A stretch of DNA of 64,000 nt from assembly GCA_949987565.1 (NCBI GenBank), contig OX465107.1:24617008-24681007 (forward strand), in the 5' to 3' direction. The translations under genes and the position numbers were made by a program. The stretch is from Luidia sarsii. Lineage: Eukaryota; Echinodermata; Asteroidea; Paxillosida; Luidiidae. This document shows positions 62,101-64,000 of this stretch, piece after piece. The notes below the pieces were generated by a model. That model did no database searches, was not told the origin of the DNA, and saw only the letters and a program-made list of their open reading frames with translations. The first letter of the stretch is position 1; each line of letters starts with the position of its first letter.

Positions 62101-62828
62101 CGTTAGTGATGTACAGGTATTAGGTATAACATGATGTTTGCGTCAAAGAGAATTGAATTCCATGAGGGCTTGGCCTGCTTGACCTAATCATATTACGTCA
62201 TAATGAATTTTACGTCGAGCAGGGCAAACCTTCATTAAGACGTATCGATGGTTGATTTCACCAAACCTGTCGTAACTTACGATCAGTTGCAAGACGATGA
62301 GCGATGCACAGAAACAATACGGCCTATCACAACTGACGATGGATTATCCATCGTCAGTTTAGTTATGGTGAATCGTAAGGCTTTGTGAAACCCAGCCCTG
62401 GATTGTCTCACGTATGGGTGTTGTGACCACTGTTCCTTATTTTGAGCTCTTCAACTAGTTGTGCGCAGGATCAAGCCTCGCTTCCTGAAAGCCTCCCCAT
62501 CATCATCAGCTCCGTCTCTCTCCTCCGGCAGATTTTGATCCGGAGGAGCTGGTCGTGCTGTCATTTGCGGCCGCCGAGGTGGACCCCTTCTCCATCCGTC
62601 TGACCTGGACGCCGCCCTTCTACGACTGCGACGTCAAGGGTTATGCAATCATGTGGGGGCAGGCTGGCCAGACGCCGCAGATGCTGCCAATAGAGGGCGT
62701 CGATCAGGAGGCACTCCTGGTGGAGAACCTGATACCGAAGACGACCTACACATTCCAGATCGCCGTGGAGACCTTCACGCAGATCCTGGAGTTCAGTCCG
62801 CCGGAGAGCGTGACGCTGTCCAGTGGGA
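41029..62828 (+). CDS. Large secreted or cell-surface protein: five CUB domains then alternating C-type lectin / FN3, 3' end outside window
   Basis: Twenty exons, each joined in frame, give at least 1,334 residues: signal peptide (exon 1), CUB1 (exons 2-3), CUB2 (4), CUB3 (5-7), CUB4 (8-9), CUB5 (10-11), CTLD1 (12-13), FN3-1 (14), CTLD2 (15-16), FN3-2 (17), CTLD3 (18-19), FN3-3 (20). No transmembrane segment is seen before the window ends, and the last donor (phase 1) shows the gene continues. Most introns are phase 1; phase 0 occurs only inside CUB1 and CUB5, phase 2 once inside CUB3. The CTLDs are long-form with W-x-W, ENC-like and ICE-like blocks. Family knowledge: CUB mediates protein or ligand binding and CTLDs bind sugars or proteins, so a role in recognition or adhesion is inferred. 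I do not recognise a named orthologue. The other possibility, two adjacent genes (CUB and lectin), is contradicted by an in-phase join and no start signal between exons 11 and 12. Confidence 0.9.
41180..41300 (+). mobile_element. tRNA-derived SINE body
   Basis: GGGCTAGATAGCTCGGGTGG (A-box side) and AATTCAAGTCCCGGTCCAGT (B-box side) with a T-rich tail. A second head, GCCAGGTTTACAGCAATTAA and GCCCCCACCCCTGCAAAAA, lies just downstream at 41355-41480. Confidence 0.75.
42270..42410 (-). mobile_element. Hairpin element, one arm
   Basis: GTTGCAAACTGCTTAAACC, AAAATTAGGAGGGCCTGGTG and TCCTAGCTGGAGCTTTCCCA are present. The mirrored arm is absent. Confidence 0.6.
42805..43150. repeat. Dispersed GAGTC-rich repeat, copy 2 of 3
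   Basis: TATCAAATAAAATAGTCAAG, AAAATAATTTGATCAGCCCA and many GAGTC/GACTC words. Collinear with about 61830-62110. The preceding 42600-42730 has more GAGTCC words. Confidence 0.6.
43825..43880 (-). mobile_element. Hairpin element fragment
   Basis: AATAGGAGGGCTGATGTTTC followed by TCCTAGCAGGACTTTTCTCA. One arm only. Confidence 0.55.
44240..44410. mobile_element. Hairpin element, both arms
   Basis: TTTCGATCCTAGCAGGACCT faces TTTGAGAAAGGTCCTGCTAG and CAAAACGTCATGCCCTCTAA. The left tail is TGCTTACTGACTAAAATGAC. Confidence 0.75.
44725..44810 (+). mobile_element. tRNA-derived SINE fragment
   Basis: GGGCTGGATAGCTCAGCTGA and GGGTTCAAATCCCTCACC give A-box and B-box-like blocks. It lies just upstream of the exon 2 acceptor. 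Confidence 0.7.
44897..45102 (+). CDS. CUB/lectin exon 2: CUB1 N-terminal half
   Basis: Acceptor TTTTTTTATCAG, donor CCTCTG|GTGAGC. Phase 1 in, phase 0 out, 68 codons plus a split alanine. The CUB signature reads CLEHLDVADAEGTLYSPNYP and DCQLITI, then IRLVFDDLDL. The first two CUB cysteines are present; the C3-C4 pair is missing from the domain. Confidence 0.93.
45165..45615. repeat. Minisatellite, GCTGTTGCTATG 12 bp unit
   Basis: About 37 units alternating GCTGTTGCTATG and ACTGTTGCTATG with a few substitutions, in CUB/lectin intron 2. The open frame of Ala-Val-Ala-Met / Thr-Val-Ala-Met is a by-product. An AT-rich stretch follows at 45640-45720. Confidence 0.95.
46072..46204 (+). CDS. CUB/lectin exon 3: CUB1 C-terminal half
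   Basis: Acceptor TTTTTCCTGCCAG, donor GAAAA|GTGAGT, 133 nt. It encodes VLMAGGPPKNYYSSGNMLQI, then NFTLTSGNV and TGFQITYTELEK, the SSGNxLxxxFxSD and GFxxxY half of CUB. Phase 0 in, phase 1 out. Confidence 0.93.
46449..46720 (-). mobile_element. Penelope-like element 3' fragment, minus orientation
   Basis: Starts GTAGTGGGCCTGACGATTCG, TCCTAGCAGGACCTTTCTCA, AGAGTGACAAGGACAAAACA and continues through ACACGAAGGAAGGGGGAAGA to CAGAAAGCTGCATGGTTCCA. Collinear with 50284-50640. Confidence 0.8.
46721..47105 (+). other. CUB/lectin intron 3, remainder
   Basis: No repeat or gene recognised beyond the splice acceptor for exon 4. Confidence 0.5.
47106..47480 (+). CDS. CUB/lectin exon 4: CUB2, degenerate
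   Basis: Acceptor TTGGGTTGCAG, donor CAGAAG|GTGAGG, 375 nt, phase 1 at both ends. A whole CUB-like domain in one exon: IRSMDYPKAYGDFAFHFWTV, EVMDCETEENYDFLEFGNG, then GRGFSVMFYVF. Only one cysteine is seen, so neither canonical disulphide can form within it. Confidence 0.9.
47801..47878 (+). CDS. CUB/lectin exon 5: linker and start of CUB3
   Basis: A 78 nt exon, acceptor CCTTGTCAG, donor GAGTCAG|GTGAGT, phase 1-1. It encodes DPDVKNDTAVPTEVNCAENL and TIAES, where the cysteine is the first of CUB3. It contains N-glycosylation sequons (NDT, NLT). Confidence 0.85.
47879..48228 (+). other. CUB/lectin intron 5, no recognised element
   Basis: 350 bp with no repeat or gene seen. Confidence 0.55.
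48229..48352 (+). CDS. CUB/lectin exon 6: CUB3 middle
   Basis: Acceptor CCACCAACAG. It encodes SVNISTPGSTYDNNLLCIWR and then LRIRLTALSFDLE. The 3' end is ambiguous. A GT donor after 48346 (CTGGA|GTATGG) and a GC donor after 48352 (TATGG|GCAAGT) both join exon 7 in the same frame and differ by two residues (Tyr-Gly). I give the longer form. Confidence 0.82.
48605..49065. mobile_element. MITE with CTATAGGGCCATTTCCAC ends
   Basis: The left terminus CTATAGGGCCATTTCCAC (48605-48622) is inverted at the right as GTGGAAATAGCCCTAG (49050-49065). It fills most of CUB/lectin intron 6. The interior contains GAATCGCGATTCAGACTCCA and several GCGATT words. Related sequence lies at 30160-30415. Confidence 0.8.
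49116..49306 (+). CDS. CUB/lectin exon 7: CUB3 C-terminal half
   Basis: Acceptor ATTGCCTTCCAG, donor CAACTG|GTAAAG, 191 nt, phase 2 in, phase 1 out. It encodes YDFLKIGRGLDPTDPSSQYY, VWLRFYSDASIGGEGFKLTL. The YDxLxIG and FxSDxxxxGxGF blocks are standard CUB. Confidence 0.92.
50284..50848 (-). mobile_element. Penelope-like retroelement, 5'-truncated copy
   Basis: On the minus strand it contains the end of a GIY-YIG-type coding region (50626-50811), then a 3' region of internal repeats (AAAGATCAAAGAGAAGGGCA on the plus strand), then CTGCCTTTGAGAAAGGTCCT and CGAAACGTCAGGCCCACTAA. The flanks TTTAACTAT on the left and TTTAACTAT on the right look like a target duplication, though the host satellite itself contains that word. 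Other 3' fragments of the family lie at 39310-39700 and 46449-46720. Confidence 0.8.
50626..50811 (-). pseudogene. GIY-YIG endonuclease C-terminal remnant of a Penelope-like element
   Basis: A 61-codon frame: VGYHFNLPDHSISDMSVLGI, then a charged stretch with REKMWMKRLRT and GLNIQEGND. The HFNxPxHSxSDM, GIE, REKxW and GLN blocks are typical of the C-terminal GIY-YIG module of Penelope-like retroelements. No reverse transcriptase remains in this copy. Its apparent start codon is accidental. Confidence 0.75.
51754..51906 (+). CDS. CUB/lectin exon 8: CUB4 N-terminal half
   Basis: Acceptor ATGCTGCTGCAG, donor TTGACAG|GTGAAC, 153 nt, phase 1-1. It encodes CGGVFHITDDTPTITVAVDS and LQCQWVIHARPGRFISGN, then TASFLT. 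Both N-terminal CUB cysteines are present and the CxWxIxAxPG block is clear. Confidence 0.9.
51950..52150. repeat. Tandem repeat, 18 bp unit GGCAGGACCTTTCTCAAA
   Basis: Eleven or so copies starting right after exon 8. The unit equals part of the hairpin/Penelope-like 3' end (GCAGGACCTTTCTCAAAGGC). It sits in intron 8 next to a second array derived from the same element. Confidence 0.93.
52180..52985. repeat. Tandem repeat, about 67 bp unit, about eleven copies
   Basis: Units read AGATCAAAGGGAAGGGCAAG, CAGGAGGGAAGGGATTAAAA, GAGGAATGCTGTTAGACAGA, CCAGGGTA. The first half matches the AGATCAAAG..AAGGGCA..AGGGATTA repeats in the 3' region of the Penelope-like element at 50284-50848. Confidence 0.93.
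53068..53253 (+). CDS. CUB/lectin exon 9: CUB4 C-terminal half
   Basis: Acceptor CCCAAATTTCAG, donor CAGACG|GTAAGT, 186 nt, phase 1-1. A split glutamate leads into EMYDVVEMGSGDNPADPRTR, LWVTFTNDGLMPGEGFSMNF. The join with exon 8 restores the CUB pattern (ASFLTEEMYDVVEMG). Confidence 0.92.
53330..53465. mobile_element. Hairpin element, shortened
   Basis: AACAGCTCACTGACTAAAAT, AGTTAGAGGGCCTGATGTTT faces AAAACATCAGGCCCTCTAAC. The centre (GGACCTTTCTC arms) is mostly deleted. Confidence 0.7.
53851..54343. mobile_element. MITE, about 490 bp, GCCGCGTTTCCACTGGACTA termini
   Basis: The left terminus (53851-53870) is mirrored by TAAGTCCAGTGGAAACGCGG at the right. TTTA flanks both sides and may be a 3-4 bp target duplication. 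The interior has further inverted words (AACCGAGACGATGGT / AACCATCGTCTCGGTT) and no gene. It lies in intron 9, ending about 106 bp before exon 10. Confidence 0.88.
54450..54670 (+). CDS. CUB/lectin exon 10: CUB5 N-terminal half
   Basis: Acceptor GGCTTTGACAG, donor TATTTT|GTAAGG, 221 nt, phase 1 in, phase 0 out. It encodes ACSVTTLLDGQGTIQSPGFP, NVDCQWIVQVRGGYTVKLTI and GYDKLLIGG. Two cysteines are present. Confidence 0.93.
54671..55441 (+). other. CUB/lectin intron 10
   Basis: It holds a hairpin element (55205-55352). No gene or other repeat is recognised in 54671-55200. Confidence 0.6.
55205..55352. mobile_element. Hairpin element
   Basis: TTGCTGCTCATTGACTAAAA, GTTAGAGGGCCCGACGTTTC, TCCTAGCAGGACCATTCTCA faces AAGGTCCTGCTGGTAGGATC and AAAACGTCAGGCCAACTAAC. 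Confidence 0.75.
55442..55565 (+). CDS. CUB/lectin exon 11: CUB5 C-terminal half
   Basis: Acceptor TTTACGTTCAG, donor GAGATTT|GTAAGT, 124 nt, phase 0 in, phase 1 out, no in-frame ATG. It encodes ELTGSTTHGEEVESIYNGVS, LRFLTDGSNTDDGFSISYQE. The LxFxxDxxxxxxGFxxxY block is CUB. Confidence 0.9.
55566..56208 (+). other. CUB/lectin intron 11, no recognised element
   Basis: 643 bp. A C run lies near 56151. Nothing else is recognised. Confidence 0.55.
56209..56412 (+). CDS. CUB/lectin exon 12: C-type lectin 1, N-terminal half
   Basis: Acceptor TCTTTTTACAG, donor TGGATTG|GTGAGT, 204 nt, phase 1-1. A split phenylalanine then ACPTGYQLGNGDSACYKFVA, WEEARDECMRVADGDLLVVN and DDWWI. Three N-terminal long-form CTLD cysteines are present. 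The donor splits the glycine after WWI, as in the other two lectin domains. Confidence 0.95.
56460..56830. repeat. GGAGGATTG tandem and inverted repeat
   Basis: The left part carries CAATCCTCCACAATCCTCC words, the right part GGAGGATTGTGGAGGATTGA words spaced at 24-60 bp. The two halves can pair into a long stem. It is located in CUB/lectin intron 12. Confidence 0.85.
56900..57130 (+). mobile_element. tRNA-derived SINE, well preserved
   Basis: Head TTAAATGCTTCTGACTGGCA, joint GGGAAGGCCGCCATCTAAGG, body GGCTGGATAGCTCAAGCTGT and GTACGCAAAACCAGAGGTCT, CAGGTTCATGTCC, then a T-rich tail. Confidence 0.82.
57323..57529 (+). CDS. CUB/lectin exon 13: C-type lectin 1, C-terminal half
   Basis: Acceptor TTCTCGCTGCAG, donor CGAAAGG|GTAAGT, 207 nt, phase 1-1. 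It encodes WYDKSVEGQWSWVDCQANTS, WVGGSPGNAATEEDCGTLLG and NCSLPQIFVCE. WSWVDC replaces the usual WxWxDG. EPN/QPD and WND motifs are absent, so classical calcium-dependent sugar binding is unlikely. Confidence 0.94.
57530..57948 (+). other. CUB/lectin intron 13, no recognised element
   Basis: 419 bp. GGGGCCCAGATCAAGTTGCT and the GCTAAGCAAGCAGCTTAGC words near 57740-57800 resemble a dispersed repeat edge seen near 44165, but this is weak. Confidence 0.45.
57949..58281 (+). CDS. CUB/lectin exon 14: fibronectin type III 1
   Basis: Acceptor CCGATGTTCAG, donor GCAGACA|GTAAGT, 333 nt, phase 1-1, one domain in one exon. It encodes SVRLSWDLSPVTCDLRGYQF, FEVEGLVPGTNYLFEFVIDT. The W strand, GL-P-T-Y block and GY strand are classic FN3. 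One cysteine only (TCDLRGY). Confidence 0.94.
58340..58410 (+). mobile_element. SINE fragment (B-box side)
   Basis: GCGCTGGTACGTTATGAAAG and GGGTTCCAGTCCCGGTCCAG match the 3' half of the family. Confidence 0.6.
58530..58712 (+). CDS. CUB/lectin exon 15: C-type lectin 2, N-terminal half
   Basis: Acceptor TGTTTTTAG, donor GGATCG|GTAAGC, 183 nt, phase 1-1. It encodes CPRDYQSIDGSCYRFVTEAA, WNAAREFCQSTPVTDLAIVD and IPWWI with the split glycine. Cysteine layout is the same as in lectin 1. Confidence 0.94.
58790..59190. repeat. Tandem repeat, about 64 bp, about six copies
   Basis: Units contain GGGTCATTGCATCCACTGCT, GTGACTGTGAATGGGTGCAC, TGAATGGCCCATTGTGTACA. It lies in CUB/lectin intron 15. Confidence 0.93.
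59467..59679 (+). CDS. CUB/lectin exon 16: C-type lectin 2, C-terminal half
   Basis: Acceptor CTCCACCTCAG, donor CTAAGG|GTGAGG, 213 nt, phase 1-1. It encodes LNDKANEGRWRWPDCSDLSE, WASGQPSDSVGSENCVQF, GQWDDEVCDLQLPFICE. QPSD and WDD occupy the positions of QPD/EPN and WND, so a partial calcium site is possible. WRWPDC again replaces WxWxDG. Confidence 0.94.
59962..60273 (+). CDS. CUB/lectin exon 17: fibronectin type III 2
   Basis: Acceptor GATGACATCAG, donor GGCTCAG|GTGAGA, 312 nt, phase 1-1. It encodes TSLTTIIIRWIPSPFNCDVL, GYVVRWAQEE, IEGLLPDTFYVFSIAVEME. The single cysteine is at the same place as in FN3-1 (FNCDVLGY). Confidence 0.94.
60274..60647 (+). other. CUB/lectin intron 17, no recognised element
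   Basis: 374 bp, strongly A/T-rich with T runs near 60335-60365. No gene is seen. Confidence 0.6.
60648..60839 (+). CDS. CUB/lectin exon 18: C-type lectin 3, N-terminal half
   Basis: Acceptor GGTGTTCCAG, donor GGATCG|GTGAGC, 192 nt, phase 1-1. It encodes NNCPGDYEPGFNGECYKYGR, YDEARADCQRVAGGDLIIIN and GDWWI with the split glycine. Confidence 0.95.
61025..61090 (+). mobile_element. Hairpin element, one arm
   Basis: CTGCCTTTGAGAAAGGTACT and ACATCAAGCCCTCTAAAA correspond to one arm of the family, diverged. Confidence 0.5.
61130..61300 (+). mobile_element. tRNA-derived SINE, well preserved
   Basis: Head GCGCCCCCACCCCAGCAAAG, joint GGGAAGGCCACCATCTAAGG, A-box-like TAGCTCAGACGGAAGAGC, B-box-like CAGGTTCAAGTCCCGGTCCA. 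It is one of the closest copies to a consensus. Confidence 0.85.
61420..61623 (+). CDS. CUB/lectin exon 19: C-type lectin 3, C-terminal half
   Basis: Acceptor CTCTCTCAAG, donor GACAAAA|GTAATC, 204 nt, phase 1-1. It encodes LNDRAIEGRFRWTDCSRPTR, WAPNQPNDLSGDQDC, WNDWKCERTMQYICE. QPN and WND give the best candidate calcium/sugar site of the three domains. Confidence 0.93.
61830..62110. repeat. Dispersed GAGTC-rich repeat, copy 3 of 3
   Basis: GTCAAATAAAATAGTCAAAT, GAAAACTATTTGATCGATCC, GAGTCTGAGTAGTTTGTTAT, ATAAGACTCGAGTC. Collinear with 42805-43150; a weaker match lies at 6990-7260. Confidence 0.6.
62532..62828 (+). CDS. CUB/lectin exon 20: fibronectin type III 3
   Basis: Acceptor CCTCCGGCAG after a pyrimidine-rich tract, donor AGTGGGA|GTGAGT, 297 nt, phase 1-1. 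It encodes FSIRLTWTPPFYDCDVKGYA, IMWGQAGQTP, VENLIPKTTYTFQIAVETFT. The single cysteine is again at YDCDVKGY. The phase 1 donor shows the gene runs past the window. Confidence 0.94.
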
Positions 62829-62959
62829 GTGAGTCGCCGGCCCTCTTGAGTAGAAAGTCGAATTGAATGCTTGGGGGAAAAAATTGCTTCGCTGTACAAA
62901 ATGAAATCAAATTCTTGGAGGAATATGATGAAACCTTGTTATTCCTATTAATTTGCCTT

Positions 62960-63011
62960 TTTTTCTGTGTGTCTCTCTTTCTCGCTCTCTGTCTCACTGT
63001 CTCTCTGTCTC

Positions 63012-63042
<31 letters not shown>

Positions 63043-63936
63043 ATCCCTGTGCCTCTCTCTGCCTCTATCTCTCTGTCTTTCACTGTCTCTTTGTCTCTCT
63101 TTCTCTGTCTCTCTGTCTTTCGTTGTCTCTCTGTCTCTCTCTCTCTGTCTTTCACTGTCTCTTTGTCTCTCTTTCTCTGTCTCTCTGTCTTTCGTTGTCT
63201 CTCTGTCTCTCTCTCTCCGTCTTTCACTGTCTCTTTGTCTCTCTTTCTCTGTCTCTCTGTCTTTCGTTGTCTCTCTGCCTCTCTCTCTCTGTCTTTCACT
63301 GTCTCTCTGTCTCTCTTTCTCTGTCTCTCTGTCTTTCGTTGTCTCTCTGTCTCTCTCTCTCCGTCTTTCACTGTCTCTTTGTCTCTCTTTCTCTCTGTCT
63401 CTCTTTCTCTGTCTCTCTGTCTTTCGTTGTCTCTCTGTCTCTCTCTCTCTGTCTTTCACTGTCTCTCTGTCTCTCTTTCTCTGTCTCTCTGTCTTTCGTT
63501 GTCTCTCTGCCTCTCTCTCTCTCTCTTTCACTGTCTCTCTGTCTCTCTTTCTCTGTCTCTCTGTCTTTCGTTGTCTCTCTGTCTCTCTCTCTCCGTCTTT
63601 CACTGTCTCTTTGTCTCTCTTTCTCTCTGTCTCTCTTTCTCTGTCTCTCTGTCTTTCGTTGTCTCTCTGTCTCTCTCTCTCCGTCTTTCGTTGTCTCTTT
63701 GTCTCTCTCTGTCTTTCGTTGTCTCTTTGTCTCTCTCTGTCTTTCATTGTCTCTTTGTCTCTCTGTCTCTCTGTTTCTCTCTGTGTCTCTCTCTCTGTCT
63801 CTCTCTCTGTCACTCTGTCTCTCTCTCTGTCTTTCACTGTCTCTCTGCCTCTCTGTCTCTTCGTTTTTCTCTGTCTCTCATCACTATCTCTCTCTGTCTC
63901 TCTGTCTCTCTGTCTCTCTGTCTGTCTGTCTCTCTC

Positions 63937-63977
<41 letters not shown>

Positions 63978-64000
63978 GTCTCTCTGTCTGTCTGTCTGTC
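62960..64000. repeat. Pyrimidine-rich array (TCTCTGTCTCTCTTTC type)
   Basis: About 1 kb of CT-rich repeats with a higher-order unit near CTGTCTTTCGTTGTCTCTCT / CTGTCTTTCACTGTCTCTTT (about 120 bp), fading to simple (TCTCTG)n and (TC)n at the window edge. It is in the intron after exon 20. The minus-strand Arg-Glu-Thr-rich frame is an artefact. Confidence 0.95.

Noticed and set aside
62746..63837. Arg-Glu-Thr-Asp-Lys-rich 363-codon frame on the minus strand
   Set aside because: It is derived from the pyrimidine-rich array, and it overlaps exon 20 on the opposite strand only by chance.

Overview
The window is animal nuclear DNA: intron-rich genes, canonical GT-AG splice sites, no operons, and a very high load of dispersed and tandem repeats. 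The gene content (a clan-2 type cytochrome P450, the ciliary tubulin polyglutamylase subunit TPGS1, and a large extracellular CUB/C-type lectin/fibronectin III protein), with tRNA-derived SINEs, MITEs and Penelope-like retroelement debris, fits a marine invertebrate. An echinoderm or other invertebrate deuterostome is my best guess, but the sequence alone does not prove it.

Layout. 1-2,010: a satellite of about 180 bp units. 2,016-12,193: a six-exon P450 gene on the minus strand, complete from ATG to stop (545 codons predicted), with a TATA box near 12,443 and repeats in its introns and 3' flank. 12,194-27,459: gene-poor DNA dominated by a 4.1 kb array of 17 bp units (about 15,385-19,462), with SINEs, a MITE and microsatellites. 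27,460-35,293: seven minus-strand exons that join in frame into the body of TPGS1; the first and last coding exons were not found. 35,294-41,028: the head-to-head intergenic region between TPGS1 and the next gene. It holds two strong palindromes, an array of about 27 copies of a 22 bp unit built on an RFX X-box-like palindrome, and a decayed duplicate of the next gene's first exon. 41,029 to beyond the window: twenty plus-strand exons encoding a signal peptide, five CUB domains and three alternating C-type lectin/FN3 pairs. The gene is still open at its last donor (62,828). 62,960-64,000: a pyrimidine-rich (TCTCTG)n-type array.

The three genes have unrelated jobs: microsomal monooxygenase, axonemal or centriolar tubulin polyglutamylation, and a secreted or cell-surface recognition protein. 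All gene models come from reading splice sites by eye; every junction kept the reading frame and matched the protein family across the join. The observations I rate highest are: (i) the repeated lectin-FN3 module, where each lectin has a cysteine replacing the glycine of the usual WxWxDG motif and each FN3 has one unpaired cysteine, suggesting an interdomain disulphide; (ii) the X-box-like array upstream of a ciliary gene; (iii) Penelope-like element 3' ends that appear to have seeded tandem arrays inside an intron of the CUB/lectin gene.
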